Shown: positions 1 through 9,433 of the stretch, one piece after another
How positions within the stretch are numbered: position 1 is the first letter of the stretch
How the letters are laid out: each line of letters opens with the position of its first letter
Assembly: GCA_902573325.1 (NCBI GenBank)
Contig: CACGJH010000008.1
Span: 1-64,000 of the forward strand
Source of the DNA: an uncultured Alphaproteobacteria bacterium
Lineage (GTDB): Bacteria; Pseudomonadota; Alphaproteobacteria; HIMB59; GCA-002718135
DNA: 64,000 nt
Direction of reading: 5' to 3'
Notes under the pieces: generated by a model
Database searches by the model: none
Seen by the model: the letters and a program-made list of their open reading frames with translations, nothing else
Told to the model about the DNA's origin: nothing
Made by a program: the position numbers and the translations under genes

Positions 1-502
1 ATTTAATCTTAGTATAGAAATCAAAATTTATATCATTACTTAAATCGTATCTTTCAATTAATTCATATGACTTATTAATTAGACCAATAGATTTAAAATA
101 ATTTATAATAAGGAAAAACATTTGTTTATCTTTCTCAATTTCTAAGTTTAATTCCAGATCCTCTAAAACTTCGTTAATTTGAATTTGTAGTGTTTTTGAA
201 GTAATGTCTTGAAGGTTTGCAAAATAATTTTCAAGGTCATTAATTTCATTATTAATAAAGAAATTATTGTTAATAATTTGAATTTGTTTTACCTCAACTT
301 CATTAGATGGAGTTGCAGTTAGTTCGTCTGAACTTTTAATTTCTTCAACGATTTCTTCTTTTTCATTAAGATTTTCTAATACCATTTGATCAAGACTCTT
401 AGTTTCATATAAATTAATTACCTCAACTTCATTATTATCCTCTTCATTCGCAAAAACGGAGTGTGAAAATAGTATAAATAAGATTAATAGAATTAATTTC
501 AT
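1..502 (-). CDS. Acidic exported protein of unknown function, 3' part cut by window edge
   Basis: The minus strand is open from ATG at 502 to the window edge, giving 167 complete codons and no stop, so the C-terminus lies to the left. The protein starts MKLILLILFILFSHSVFAN, a clear signal peptide with likely cleavage after VFA. The next 60 or so residues are rich in Glu and Asn and carry NEVEV twice. The remainder is predicted mostly helical (for example EKDKQMFFLIINYFKSIG), as in repeat or scaffold proteins. I recognise no family. The start overlaps the stop of the small membrane protein gene upstream (499..627) in an ATGA, so the two are probably translated together. It lies back to back with aroK. 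The function is unknown and the periplasmic location is inferred from the signal peptide. Confidence 0.72.
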   Translation of the reverse strand, partial: MKLILLILFILFSHSVFANEEDNNEVEVINLYETKSLDQMVLENLNEKEEIVEEIKSSDELTATPSNEVEVKQIQIINNNFFINNEINDLENYFANLQDITSKTLQIQINEVLEDLELNLEIEKDKQMFFLIINYFKSIGLINKSYELIERYDLSNDINFDFYTKIK

Positions 503-627
503 TTTAAATTTAGTGTATATTTTTCAGTAATAATTGATGAGGGTGAAGGGATTTCAATCATATACAGCGTCGTAAAAACGATGATTGTTAGTATTAGAAA
601 AAAATATATAATGTAAGAATTTTTCAT
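499..627 (-). CDS. Small single-pass membrane protein (42 aa), unknown function
   Basis: The frame reads ATG at 627 to TGA at 499-501 and encodes 42 residues. Residues 5-24 form one hydrophobic segment (YIIYFFLILTIIVFTTLYM), followed by the short polar tail EIPSPSSIITEKYTLNLK. The stop TGA shares ATGA with the start of the exported protein gene at 502, a 4-base overlap that suggests coupled translation and joint function. No family is recognised. The positive N-terminus (MKNS) and single hydrophobic stretch suggest an inner-membrane protein with its tail in the periplasm. The signal anchor, Ser/Pro tail and exact junction support a real gene, but it is short and I cannot check conservation. 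Confidence 0.55.
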   Translation of the reverse strand: MKNSYIIYFFLILTIIVFTTLYMIEIPSPSSIITEKYTLNLK

Positions 628-726
628 ATATGCTAATTTAAAAATGACTAATATATGTTTTTACCGTTTTTTTAAGTTTTTTCTAATTTCAACAAAAATT
701 TGTCAAGAATAAGAAATTTTAATAAT

Positions 727-1263
727 ATGTATGATTTAAGTAAGATTAAAAAGAAAAATATTTGTATTATGGGCCTTATGGGCTCAGGAAAATCTATAAT
801 TGGAAAAGATTTAAGCAAATATCTAAATTTAAAGTTCTATGATACTGATAATGAAATTGAACTAAAAATGAAAAAAAGCATTAGTACAATTTTTAAAGAA
901 GAAGGAGAGTCATTTTTTAGAGAAATAGAATTAAAAGTTTGCACTAATTTGTTAACTCTTGATAATTGTGTGATCTCTCTAGGAGGAGGAAGCATAATAA
1001 ATCGAGAAATAAGAAAAGTGATTAAGATGAATTCTTATTCAATTTATTTACAAGTTAAATTAAACAATTTACTGGAAAGACTTAAATCTTCAAAGAAAAG
1101 GCCATTGTTAAATACAGAACTTAATAAAAAAGACACTTTGCAAAATCTTTATAATGATAGACGAAAATTTTATGAAAAAGCTGATTTTATTGTAAATAAC
1201 AACAATGATAAATTTAGAGTATTAGAAAAAATTAAATCTGAACTTAGATTATATGAAAGCTGA
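727..1263 (+). CDS. aroK: Shikimate kinase
   Basis: Phosphorylates shikimate to shikimate 3-phosphate with ATP, the fifth step of the chorismate pathway, in the cytoplasm. The P-loop GLMGSGKS is at about residues 16-23. DTDNEIE supplies the shikimate-binding Asp region, the GGGSII loop follows near residue 90, and KKRPLL is the lid Arg region. At 178 residues it has the usual length. I chose ATG 727 because the only earlier start in frame is TTG at 700, which adds nine residues that family members lack. The last 11 bases overlap aroB, which does the preceding pathway step, so the two are probably translated together. The same aroK-aroB pairing is common in proteobacteria. Confidence 0.93.
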   Translation: MYDLSKIKKKNICIMGLMGSGKSIIGKDLSKYLNLKFYDTDNEIELKMKKSISTIFKEEGESFFREIELKVCTNLLTLDNCVISLGGGSIINREIRKVIKMNSYSIYLQVKLNNLLERLKSSKKRPLLNTELNKKDTLQNLYNDRRKFYEKADFIVNNNNDKFRVLEKIKSELRLYES

Positions 1264-2320
1264 ATTATTAATAAAAAATAAAAAATTAAAAACTTCAATA
1301 TTAATAAGAAATAATTATATTTCTAAATTCATTGAAGCTATTGCAAAAAAAAATGAAAAAGTATTTTGTGTTATAGATACAAAAATTAAAATTGATTTAA
1401 AGCCTATTAAACAAAAAAATATAATTATTTTTTCTATTCAATGTGGAGAGAAAATAAAAACTTTTAATGGGTATAAAAATCTTTCTGAAAAACTAATTAA
1501 AAGTAATGTAAACAGAAAATCTGCGCTTATTGCTATTGGGGGAGGTACCTTAGGTGATTTGACAGGATTTGTTGCAAGTACAGTACTAAGAGGTTTAGAT
1601 TTTTATCTAATACCAACAACTCTTTTGTCTCAAGTAGATAGCTCTATAGGAGGTAAAAATGGTATCAACACTATTTATGGAAAAAATTTACTTGGAACTT
1701 TCTATCAACCAAAAGAAGTTTTAATAGATATTTCAGTATTAAGTAGCTTATCAATAAAAGAAATCAAATCCGGATATGCTGAAATAATTAAACATGCTCT
1801 TATAAAAGATTATTCATTTTTTTGTTGGTTAGAAGAAAATACAAAAAAATTACTTAATTTAGACAGGTCTATTTTAGAAAAAGCAATTTATAAATCAATT
1901 ATGATAAAACTTTTTTATGTTAAAAAAGATGAAAAAGAATTTTTATTAAACAATAATTCTAGGGCAATGTTAAATTTTGGACACACAATTGGTCATGCTA
2001 TTGAAAGTCACTATAATTATAAAAAATTTAATCATGGAGAGGCAATTTCCATAGGCATGATAACTGAAGCAAAGATATCTAATTATCTTGGTTTACTATC
2101 ATCAAATGAATTAAAAAGAATTCTGAAACATTTCAAAAAATATAGACTGAAAGTGAACGATAATATATTAAAAGATAAAAGTATAATAAGTAAAATAACA
2201 AAAGATAAAAAAAATTTTCAAAATAATATTATTTTTTCACTAATAGATAAAATAGGAAGTTCAATTTTTTATAAAAAACTAGATAAAAATAAAGTTTATA
2301 AAATTTTACAAAATATATAA
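1253..2320 (+). CDS. aroB: 3-dehydroquinate synthase
   Basis: Converts DAHP to 3-dehydroquinate, using NAD and a divalent metal; second step of the shikimate pathway. The NAD-binding GGGTLGDLTGF is at residues 96-106 and PTTLLSQVDSSIGGKNGIN at 121-139. The metal-ligand regions KSGYAEIIKHALI, NFGHTIGHAIE and HGEAISIGM follow in order, so the active site looks intact. The length of 355 residues is normal. The start lies inside the end of aroK (11-base overlap), and the stop is followed directly by the ATG of the CNNM/CorC gene, so the three form one transcription unit. Confidence 0.96.
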   Translation: MKAELLIKNKKLKTSILIRNNYISKFIEAIAKKNEKVFCVIDTKIKIDLKPIKQKNIIIFSIQCGEKIKTFNGYKNLSEKLIKSNVNRKSALIAIGGGTLGDLTGFVASTVLRGLDFYLIPTTLLSQVDSSIGGKNGINTIYGKNLLGTFYQPKEVLIDISVLSSLSIKEIKSGYAEIIKHALIKDYSFFCWLEENTKKLLNLDRSILEKAIYKSIMIKLFYVKKDEKEFLLNNNSRAMLNFGHTIGHAIESHYNYKKFNHGEAISIGMITEAKISNYLGLLSSNELKRILKHFKKYRLKVNDNILKDKSIISKITKDKKNFQNNIIFSLIDKIGSSIFYKKLDKNKVYKILQNI

Positions 2321-3568
2321 ATGACAAGCATATTTCTTCTTTTATTACTTATAATCCTTGTAATTCTATCAGGTTTTTTATCAGGATCAGAGACTGCAAT
2401 AACTGCAACTTCAAAAGCAAGAATTCTTTATAAGAAAAAAAAGGGTAGTAAAAGAGCTGGGTATGTACTTGAACTACTAGACAAAAAAGATAACGTAATA
2501 TCTACACTGCTATTATCAAACAATTTAGTTAATATTCTGGCATCCTCTCTTGCTACAGCATTTTTTTATGATCTTTTTGGAGTAGAAGGTATTTTTTATG
2601 CAACTCTAATTATGACAGTAGTAATTGTAATATTTGCTGAAGTTCTTCCTAAAACTTATGCCATAAATAGACCAAATAGAACTGCTTTATTAATATCTCC
2701 AATTATTTATTATTTAAATAAAATTTTATTTGTTTTTGTATTTGTAATTAATTTAATTGTAAGATTAATTTTTAGAAAAAATGATAATGATGTAAAAAAT
2801 AATGATCTTCAGTCAGAAGAAGAATTAAAAGGAGTAATAGATCTTTATAAAACTTCAAATCCAGATTATGAGCAAGAAAAGGATATGTTACAAAGCATAT
2901 TACAATTAAACGACATAACTGTTGAAGAAATTTTTACTCATCGAAAAAATATTTATTCGATAGATTCATCTCTTAAAACTAGTGAGATAATTCAAAAAAT
3001 TAATAACTCTAGATACACTCGTATTCCTTTTTGGAAAGATAATCCTGAAAATATAATAGGTTTATTGAATGTTAGAACATTAAATATAGATTTGAAAAAT
3101 CATAATGAGTCAAAAGAAATAATTTTTGATAAAATTTCTAATCCTTGGTTTATTCCCGAAACTACAAATCTATTAGAGCAATTAGTAGAATTCAAAAAAA
3201 GAAAAGAACACTTAGCTTTTGTTGTTGATGAATTTGGTGAATTACTTGGATTGATAACTTTAGAGGATATTATTGAAGAAATAGTTGGAGAAATTGTAGA
3301 TGAAATTGATGTGCCAGAAAATGATTTTAAACTAAATAATTATGGTAAGGTTATTATTAATGGTGAAAAAAATATTAGAGATTTATATAAGAGTTTTGAT
3401 TTAGATCCACCAGAAATTGAATCCTCTACAATAGCTGGATATATATTAGATATGTCAAAAAAAATACCTTCATATGGTGAATCATTTAAAGATAATTTTT
3501 TTAACTATAAAATTTTATCACATTCAAAAAAACAAATATCTAAGGTTGAAATTTCAAAAATTAACTAA
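2321..3568 (+). CDS. CNNM/CorC family membrane transporter (HlyC/CorC, DUF21 plus CBS pair)
   Basis: Predicted inner-membrane protein of the CNNM/CorC family, whose members are linked to magnesium or cobalt efflux or tolerance; the older name 'hemolysin' is misleading. The N-terminus (about 1-150) is a DUF21 membrane domain with SGFLSGSETAITATSKARI and FAEVLPKTYA. Two CBS domains (about 195-320) contain IFTHRKNI, TRIPFW and VVDEFGELLGLITLEDIIEEIVGEI. A CorC-type C-terminal domain (about 335-410) holds IAGYILD and G-[DE]-x-F-like elements. At 415 residues it matches the CNNM group, not the short soluble CorC. It starts on the base after the aroB stop. Its last 8 bases overlap the convergent bolA gene. 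Confidence 0.88.
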   Translation: MTSIFLLLLLIILVILSGFLSGSETAITATSKARILYKKKKGSKRAGYVLELLDKKDNVISTLLLSNNLVNILASSLATAFFYDLFGVEGIFYATLIMTVVIVIFAEVLPKTYAINRPNRTALLISPIIYYLNKILFVFVFVINLIVRLIFRKNDNDVKNNDLQSEEELKGVIDLYKTSNPDYEQEKDMLQSILQLNDITVEEIFTHRKNIYSIDSSLKTSEIIQKINNSRYTRIPFWKDNPENIIGLLNVRTLNIDLKNHNESKEIIFDKISNPWFIPETTNLLEQLVEFKKRKEHLAFVVDEFGELLGLITLEDIIEEIVGEIVDEIDVPENDFKLNNYGKVIINGEKNIRDLYKSFDLDPPEIESSTIAGYILDMSKKIPSYGESFKDNFFNYKILSHSKKQISKVEISKIN

Positions 3569-3815
3569 TTTTAATTTCTAAAGAATGTAGACCACTTTTA
3601 AATTCTTCTTCAAGCAAACTATTAATAATTCTGTGAATATTTAATCTATTAAATGGGGAATTGTCTTTTTTAGTCAAGATTATCTTGATATGAGTTTCGC
3701 CAGTACCGGTAAAATTATTATGCCCTTTATGCAAATTTGAATTGTCAACAATTTCTAATAAAAAATTGTCAAATTTATTTGATAATATTTTATCAATTCT
3801 TTGCTTACGATTCAT
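3561..3815 (-). CDS. bolA: BolA family protein
   Basis: A small BolA-fold protein of 84 residues. Family members pair with monothiol glutaredoxins and bind or traffic Fe-S clusters; some act as transcription regulators. The class II KH-like fold is visible in HKGHNNFTGTGETHIKIIL (the H and the G-[EST]-H-[FIY] element typical of BolA) and in RLNIHRIINSLLEEEFKSGLHSLEIKI, with the conserved R-x-x-x-H-R-x-[IV] and H-[SA]-L motifs. It is convergent with the CNNM gene (8-base overlap) and divergent from the J-domain gene 23 bases away. This neighbourhood next to J-protein and CobS/CobT genes is familiar from alphaproteobacteria. No glutaredoxin gene is nearby. Confidence 0.9.
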   Translation of the reverse strand: MNRKQRIDKILSNKFDNFLLEIVDNSNLHKGHNNFTGTGETHIKIILTKKDNSPFNRLNIHRIINSLLEEEFKSGLHSLEIKIS

Positions 3816-3838
3816 TATTTTTAAACTATATATTACGT

Positions 3839-4426
3839 GTGGGTAAACATAAAATAGATATTAATAAAAATAGTCTTTCTTGGGAAAAAACATTTTTTAG
3901 AAAATGTGATAACAAAGATTGTAATAGCGAAGGTAAGTTTAAAGCACCAAAATCTAGAGTTTTATTAAATCAATATTATTATTTTTGTATGGAACATATT
4001 AAGGAATATAATAAGTCATGGGATTTTTATAAAGGATTATCAGTTAATGAAATTGAGAATTCAATGAGAGAAGATATTATTTGGAACAGGCCATCTTGGC
4101 CATTAAAGGGAAATTATCACAAAGTAATGGATCAAATTAACAATTTTTTTAACGAAGAAATGAACGATTTAAATCCAAATGAACGAGAGAATAATTACTT
4201 CAGAAATAAGCTGGTTGATGAAAATCTTACAAAAGAAGAAAGTGAAGCTCTATCATTATTTAATCTAGATCTACCATTAACATTGGATAAAATTAAAAAA
4301 ACTTACAAAAAACTAGTGAAAATATTTCACCCTGATGTAAATGGTAACGATAAAAAAGCAGAAGAGAAGTTTAAGGAAATAAATAACTCATACAAAATAC
4401 TTTTAAAAAAATTTAAAAATGACTAA
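3839..4426 (+). CDS. J-domain co-chaperone-like protein with N-terminal Cys motif
   Basis: A 195-residue protein with a J domain at its C-terminus. The HPD signature is in KIFHPDVNGND, followed by AEEKFKEINNSYKIL, so it should stimulate an Hsp70 (DnaK) ATPase. The N-terminal half carries KCDNKDC followed by FKAPKSR and YYFCMEHIKEYNKSW, an arrangement of conserved Cys and His suggesting a small metal-binding element. Alphaproteobacterial J-proteins beside bolA and cobS share this layout. I use GTG at 3839 because the reading frame upstream of it runs through the bolA promoter and start region and encodes unrelated hydrophobic sequence. The last 8 bases overlap cobS (ATGACTAA). Confidence 0.85.
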   Translation: MGKHKIDINKNSLSWEKTFFRKCDNKDCNSEGKFKAPKSRVLLNQYYYFCMEHIKEYNKSWDFYKGLSVNEIENSMREDIIWNRPSWPLKGNYHKVMDQINNFFNEEMNDLNPNERENNYFRNKLVDENLTKEESEALSLFNLDLPLTLDKIKKTYKKLVKIFHPDVNGNDKKAEEKFKEINNSYKILLKKFKND

Positions 4427-5402
4427 TCAAAAAAATATAGAAATATCTCCTAGTATCAAAATTGATCCCAAAGAAATATTTGGGGTTTCCTGTGAGTTTG
4501 AGATTTATAAGTTTAAAGAAAGAACTGAACACGTACCAGAAATAGATCAAACATATATTTTTGATCCAGCTACAACTATTTCAATACTGGCAGGGTTTTC
4601 TTCTAATAGAAGAGTTTTGATTCAAGGATACCATGGCACTGGTAAATCTACTCATATTGAACAAGTAGCAGCCAGACTTAATTGGCCATGTATTAGAATT
4701 AATTTAGATAGTCACATCAGTAGGATAGATTTGATTGGCAAAGATGCTATCGTACTCGAAGATAATAAACAGGTGACACAGTTTCAGGATGGCATACTTC
4801 CTTGGTCTTACAAAAATCCTGTAGCTTTAGTGTTTGATGAGTATGATGCAGGCAGACCTGATGTAATGTTTGTGATTCAACGTATTTTGGAGTCAGAAGG
4901 TAAATTAACTCTACTGGATCAATCAAGAGTAATTAAACCTCACAAATTTTTTAGGTTGTTTGCTACAGCAAACACTGTTGGTCTTGGTGATACATCTGGT
5001 TTGTATCATGGTACTCAACAAATAAACCAAGGTCAAATGGATAGATGGAATATTGTATCAACCTTAAATTACCTTAGTAACGAGCAAGAAATAAATATTA
5101 TCTTAAATAAAGTAAAAAAACTTAATAATAAGGATGGAAAAGACATCGTCAAATGCATGGTAGCTACTGCAGATCTTTCTAGATCAGGTTTCATTAATGG
5201 TGATATTTCAACTGTTATGAGTCCAAGAACTGTATTGACTTGGGCAGAAAATTATCTTCTATTCAATGATATAGAATATTCTTTTAAACTATCTTTTTTA
5301 AATAGATGCGATGAAATGGAGAGATCTATCTTACAGGAATATTTTCAAAGATCATTTGGAATTGATATTACTGATGCTAAAGTAGCTAATGTCAAAGAAT
5401 AG
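4419..5402 (+). CDS. cobS: CobS-like AAA+ ATPase (cobaltochelatase CobS subunit family)
   Basis: A MoxR-like AAA+ ATPase of the CobS family, 327 residues, matching CobS of the aerobic cobalamin pathway. Walker [10 protein letters not shown] is at residues 70-78 and Walker [12 protein letters not shown] at about 135-145; sensor 1 is [12 protein letters not shown], and [12 protein letters not shown] follows near the C-terminus. In cobalamin-making bacteria CobS and CobT act with CobN to insert cobalt into hydrogenobyrinate diamide. No cobN or other cob gene lies in this window. The gene overlaps the J-domain gene by 8 bases and cobT by 14 bases, so all three are probably made together. The family assignment is secure, but the substrate here is open. 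Confidence 0.92.
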   Translation: MTNQKNIEISPSIKIDPKEIFGVSCEFEIYKFKERTEHVPEIDQTYIFDPATTISILAGFSSNRRVLIQGYHGTGKSTHIEQVAARLNWPCIRINLDSHISRIDLIGKDAIVLEDNKQVTQFQDGILPWSYKNPVALVFDEYDAGRPDVMFVIQRILESEGKLTLLDQSRVIKPHKFFRLFATANTVGLGDTSGLYHGTQQINQGQMDRWNIVSTLNYLSNEQEINIILNKVKKLNNKDGKDIVKCMVATADLSRSGFINGDISTVMSPRTVLTWAENYLLFNDIEYSFKLSFLNRCDEMERSILQEYFQRSFGIDITDAKVANVKE

Positions 5403-7170
5403 TGAAATTATTGAAGATTTTAAAAAGTCATTAAGTGCTACAATAAAATCAATAGGTAAAAAAGAAGATATAGAGATTAATTTTGTTAAAGAAAATCCTT
5501 CAATTATTGGTAACACTATAAATCTCACTGAACCAAAAATTGAAAATTTCAAAAATAATCTAGAATATTTAAGAGCTGAAGCGGACTCTTTTGCATTAGA
5601 GTTCAGATTACATTCAAAAGACATACACCAAAACTTTTTAAATCAAGATGAGTTATCAAACGAAATAATTAATGTTTTGGAACAAGCACGAGTAGAAGCT
5701 ATAGGTAGTAGTGAATTTAAGGGAATACAAAAAAATCTAAAGAATAAGTATATTAGAGATCTTAAAATTGGAAATACTAAAAAAGATCAAAATCTATTAA
5801 TTAAAGCATTTAAAAACGTAGCATTTGAAGAAATTGTTGGCGTAGACTTAGGTGAAATTAATAGTAGTTTTAAAAATATTGTAAAAGAAAAATTAAAAAA
5901 AGATTATTTAAACTTTTTCATAGATCTAAAGAAATGTCTGCATGATCAGGAAAAATATACATCTACAATAGTTGAAAAACTAGATGAACTTGGGTTACTT
6001 AATAACAGCGTAAACAATACACAGAACGAAGAAATTAATCAAAACGATGAAGATCAAGATAATGAAAATGAAAATAATGATCAACAAAAAAATGATGAAC
6101 AAACTGAGTCAAATATTGAAATGCAAACAAGTGAAACAGCTATCGAGCAGTCAGTTTCATTGGAAGAAAATGATGATATGGGAGAAGAAAGCGGTGATAC
6201 TGAACTAGATTATTTACCAGATAGAAAAATTTTAGAGAATTTAGAGAATTATAAAGTTTATGATTATAATTTTGATGAAATTATTAACGCTGAAGAACTT
6301 TGTGATATCAAAGAATTAGAGAAACTTAGAAGAAATCTTGATCAGCAAGTATTTTCCTTTCAACCACTAATTGTTAAAATTGCCAATAGACTGCAAAGAA
6401 AACTTTTAGCTCAGCAAAATCGTCATTGGGATTTTAATATGGAAGAGGGTTTTCTTGATACATCAAGATTAGCTAAAATTATTGCTAACCCAAATAATAA
6501 ATTAAGCTACAAAATAGAAAAAGAAGTTGAATTTAAAGATACTATTGTGAGTCTTCTAATTGATAATTCAGGTTCAATGAGAGGAAGACCAATTACGGTT
6601 GCAGCCCTTTGTTCAGATATTTTAGCAAAAACATTGGAAAGATGCTTAATTAAATCTGAAATTTTAGGGTTTACAACCAAAGCTTGGAAGGGAGGTAACT
6701 CAAGAGAAAAATGGATCAAAAATGGAAAGCCTTCTAATCCAGGTAGGTTAAATGATCTAAGACATATCATTTATAAATCTGCTGACTCTCCTTGGAGGAG
6801 ATCAAAGAAAAATTTAGGCCTATTATTGAAAGAGGGTATCTTGAAAGAAAACGTCGATGGAGAAGCTTTATCATGGGCTTATAATAGATTATCTATACGA
6901 AAGGAAAAAAGAAAAATTCTTATTGTTATTAGTGATGGTGCGCCTGTTGATGACTCAACACTTTCTGTAAATCCAGGTAATTATTTAGAAAAAAATTTAA
7001 GGAATATAATTGGTGAAATTGAAAAAAAAGATGAAATTGAATTAATTGCCATAGGAATTGGGCATGATGTTTCAAGATACTATGGTAAGGCTGTAACAAT
7101 AATGGATGTCGATCAGTTAGGTGAAGTATTACTAAATCAATTATCTGCTACTTTTCATTTAGATAATTAA
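5389..7170 (+). CDS. cobT: CobT-like VWA protein (cobaltochelatase CobT subunit family)
   Basis: Partner of CobS, 593 residues. The N-terminal CobT region (about 1-200) is followed by a low-complexity acidic linker rich in Glu, Asp, Asn and Gln (about 210-275). A conserved middle segment contains [17 protein letters not shown]. The C-terminal von Willebrand A domain has an intact MIDAS, DNSGSM (D392, S394, S396), then DGAPVDDST and [11 protein letters not shown]. In CobNST chelatase CobT forms a ring with CobS that drives the CobN subunit. The ATG lies within the end of cobS. The gene ends tail to tail with tgt, both stops reading from one TTAA. Without cobN nearby it may serve another metal-insertion or remodelling task; that is inference. 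Confidence 0.92.
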   Translation: MSKNSEIIEDFKKSLSATIKSIGKKEDIEINFVKENPSIIGNTINLTEPKIENFKNNLEYLRAEADSFALEFRLHSKDIHQNFLNQDELSNEIINVLEQARVEAIGSSEFKGIQKNLKNKYIRDLKIGNTKKDQNLLIKAFKNVAFEEIVGVDLGEINSSFKNIVKEKLKKDYLNFFIDLKKCLHDQEKYTSTIVEKLDELGLLNNSVNNTQNEEINQNDEDQDNENENNDQQKNDEQTESNIEMQTSETAIEQSVSLEENDDMGEESGDTELDYLPDRKILENLENYKVYDYNFDEIINAEELCDIKELEKLRRNLDQQVFSFQPLIVKIANRLQRKLLAQQNRHWDFNMEEGFLDTSRLAKIIANPNNKLSYKIEKEVEFKDTIVSLLIDNSGSMRGRPITVAALCSDILAKTLERCLIKSEILGFTTKAWKGGNSREKWIKNGKPSNPGRLNDLRHIIYKSADSPWRRSKKNLGLLLKEGILKENVDGEALSWAYNRLSIRKEKRKILIVISDGAPVDDSTLSVNPGNYLEKNLRNIIGEIEKKDEIELIAIGIGHDVSRYYGKAVTIMDVDQLGEVLLNQLSATFHLDN

Positions 7171-8366
7171 GAATTTAACCATTTCTTTTTTGCATTATCA
7201 AAATCGTTGTTATCAATTGAGCTTCTAACTTCTTTCATAAGATTATTCATAAAATATATATTATGATTAGTAAGCAATTGTAATCCTAGTAATTCTTGCG
7301 CAGAAAAAAGATGATATAAATATGCTAGTGTAAAGTTCTTACAAGTATAGCAATTACATTCATTATCTATTGGGTTTAAATTATTTTTATATTTAACATT
7401 TTTTAAGTTTATTTTTCCCTGTCTACCTTTAACTAAAGCTGATCCGTGTCTAGCAATTCTAGTTGGGCTTACACAATCAAATGTATCTATTCCATCTGCA
7501 ACAAAATCCCATATATCCCTTGGATCACCTATGCCTAGTAAATGTACTGGACGAGTATTATCTAATTTAGAAGAAGTAAAATGAACTATATCTTTCATTT
7601 CATCTTTATTTGATCCTAAACTTCCACCAATAGCAATTCCAAAAGTGTTGATTTTTTTTGTATTAAATTCAATGCTTTCTTCTCTTAAATCTCTGTAAAT
7701 CCCTCCTTGAATAATCCCATACATTTCTTGTCTACCAGCTGAGCCATTTTGAGGATTATAATTAAGTTTAGAGTTAAATGCATTAATGGACCTTAAAGAC
7801 CATCTATGACTTCTTAACATAGAATCAGACGTGTATATTTTATCTACATTATAGGGAGTACATTCATCAAAAACTAAGATGAAATCTGCTCCAAGATTTC
7901 TTTGAACCTCTATTGATTTTTCAGGAGATAACATATGATTAGAACCATCTATATATGACTTGAACAATGCGCCCTCTTCATTCAAATTTATTAAAGTTTT
8001 TTTATTTTTTGAATTTGTTTTTCGCCCTTTTATTTCATCAGCAACTGAGCCATGTCCAAGAGAAAAAATTTGAAATCCACCACTATCTGTTAACATAGGC
8101 CCATCCCAACCTGTAAATTTATGAAGACCTCCATGTTGAGCTATTAGTTCACTACCTGGCTGAAGCATTAAATGGTATGTATTGGATAGTATAATTTGTG
8201 TATTATTTTTTTTTGCTTCAAGAGTAGTAAAAGATTTTAGTGCAGCTTTTGTTGCACAAAAAATAAATGCTGGAGTTTCAATATCACCGTGTGGTGTAGA
8301 AATTTTTCCTGTTCTTGCTTTATTATTTTTATTTGTTTTTTTAACTTTCCAAGAAAAGTTAGTCAT
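7167..8366 (-). CDS. tgt: tRNA-guanine transglycosylase
   Basis: Replaces guanine-34 in tRNAs with GUN anticodons by preQ1 (or queuine in salvaging bacteria), leading to queuosine. Visible elements are [12 protein letters not shown], the catalytic Asp region [44 protein letters not shown], the second Asp region FDCVSPTR, and a zinc site C-x-C-x2-C ([10 protein letters not shown]) completed by a His in LTNHN. At 399 residues it is longer than the usual 370-380, partly through a Lys/Asn-rich insert after [15 protein letters not shown] start at ATG 8366, which overlaps the upstream transporter by 8 bases; the alternative TTG at 8381 adds five residues. The neighbouring precursor transporter points to queuosine salvage. 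Confidence 0.95.
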   Translation of the reverse strand: MTNFSWKVKKTNKNNKARTGKISTPHGDIETPAFIFCATKAALKSFTTLEAKKNNTQIILSNTYHLMLQPGSELIAQHGGLHKFTGWDGPMLTDSGGFQIFSLGHGSVADEIKGRKTNSKNKKTLINLNEEGALFKSYIDGSNHMLSPEKSIEVQRNLGADFILVFDECTPYNVDKIYTSDSMLRSHRWSLRSINAFNSKLNYNPQNGSAGRQEMYGIIQGGIYRDLREESIEFNTKKINTFGIAIGGSLGSNKDEMKDIVHFTSSKLDNTRPVHLLGIGDPRDIWDFVADGIDTFDCVSPTRIARHGSALVKGRQGKINLKNVKYKNNLNPIDNECNCYTCKNFTLAYLYHLFSAQELLGLQLLTNHNIYFMNNLMKEVRSSIDNNDFDNAKKKWLNS

Positions 8367-9099
8367 TAGTTTTTGGGACAAAAAACTTAGCTATATAAAT
8401 AAAAGGAGTATCAAGTAGGGCTATAAATATTCTAAGAAGATAAGTGCCTAAAATATAAATCATTATGACATTATACACACTTACTGGTTCAGGATTTAAT
8501 AAAATCCAAGCAAATATACTAAAGACAGTGTTATCAACCAAAGAGGAGGTAATTGTAGATAAATTGTTTCTTAACCAGAGAGACTTGCCTGATAAAGCTT
8601 GTTTCAAATAGTTAAAGAACCAAACATCAAAATATTGGCTTATTAAATATGCTATCATACTAGCTATGAAAAATCTTGTCATGGGGGTAAATACATTTGA
8701 TAAACTCTCTTGTACCCAATCTGCATCTGATGGTTGAAAACCAATGGTAATTACCATTAATAAAGTCATAAATAAGAATGCACTGAAACCAATTAAAATG
8801 TTAATTCTAGCTTTTTCCTTGCCATAATATTCAGATAAAATATCAGTACATAAGAATGTTGATGCAAAAAGAATAGTTCCTAATGCTACCGGTTCGGGTG
8901 AATAAAAAAAGTCTACTGTTTTTAAAACTTGAATGTTTCCTGCAATTACAGCTAGTGCAGAATAGATAAAAATTCCTATATATCCAAATATCCTTAAAAA
9001 AATAAGAATAGAAAAAAAACAAAAAAGTAGCATTATGAACCACATTAGTTCAGTGCTAAGGGAATTAAGTATTGTTGTTAATTCAAAGAAAAATCCCAT
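8359..9099 (-). CDS. yhhQ: Queuosine precursor transporter (YhhQ/QPTR family, VUT)
   Basis: Integral membrane protein of the VUT/DUF165 family, 246 residues, which brings queuosine precursors (preQ0 or preQ1, possibly queuine) into the cell. About six or seven hydrophobic segments are visible. The family landmarks are FASTFLCTDILSEYYGKEKAR (one of the strongest family signatures), FFIASMIAYLISQYFDVWFF and SLVDNTVFSIFAW. It stands directly upstream of tgt on the same strand and overlaps it by 8 bases, so importer and inserting enzyme are coupled. No queC, queD, queE, queF or queA is present in the window. This supports salvage of an imported base, though those genes could lie elsewhere. Confidence 0.9.
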   Translation of the reverse strand: MGFFFELTTILNSLSTELMWFIMLLFCFFSILIFLRIFGYIGIFIYSALAVIAGNIQVLKTVDFFYSPEPVALGTILFASTFLCTDILSEYYGKEKARINILIGFSAFLFMTLLMVITIGFQPSDADWVQESLSNVFTPMTRFFIASMIAYLISQYFDVWFFNYLKQALSGKSLWLRNNLSTITSSLVDNTVFSIFAWILLNPEPVSVYNVIMIYILGTYLLRIFIALLDTPFIYIAKFFVPKTND

Positions 9100-9108
9100 T
9101 ACAAAAAT

Positions 9109-9390
9109 TTAATTAGATTTTGATAGAATAGTTTTTTTTAATTTTTTTGCTTTTAACGGTAATTTAGAATTAGGTGTATTAATTAGAAATTCATCTAAAC
9201 CGCCTTTTTTTTCAACTGTTCGAATTGTGCTAACAGCAACTTTCAATTGGAATTTTTGACCTAAAACTTCACTTACAAAAGTTATATTCTGAAGATTAGG
9301 TTTAAAACGTCTTTTTGTTCTATTTTTAGCATGACTAACGTTATTGCCAGTTTGAAAGGATTTTCCAGTTAATTCACATCGCATTGACAT
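9109..9390 (-). CDS. rpmB: 50S ribosomal protein L28
   Basis: Structural protein of the large ribosomal subunit, 93 residues. The N-terminus MSMRCELTGKSFQTGNNVSH followed by KNRTKRRFKPNLQ is the alphaproteobacterial L28 signature, and VSTIRTVEKKGGLDEFL is conserved near the C-terminus. It lacks the zinc-binding Cys pairs of some L28 forms. The start at 9390 aligns with the usual MSRRCELTGK beginning. The transporter gene follows 9 bases downstream. A spacer of 43 bases to the HAD gene upstream could hold its own promoter. Confidence 0.96.
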   Translation of the reverse strand: MSMRCELTGKSFQTGNNVSHAKNRTKRRFKPNLQNITFVSEVLGQKFQLKVAVSTIRTVEKKGGLDEFLINTPNSKLPLKAKKLKKTILSKSN

Positions 9391-9433
9391 AGTGAAATTG
9401 CATGTAAATATATATATTACTTTGTCAAGTATT

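Noticed and set aside
5352-5624. 90-residue open frame antisense to the cobS/cobT junction
   Set aside because: It runs opposite the strongly conserved CobT N-terminus and has no recognisable motif or start signal; such frames arise in AT-rich coding DNA.
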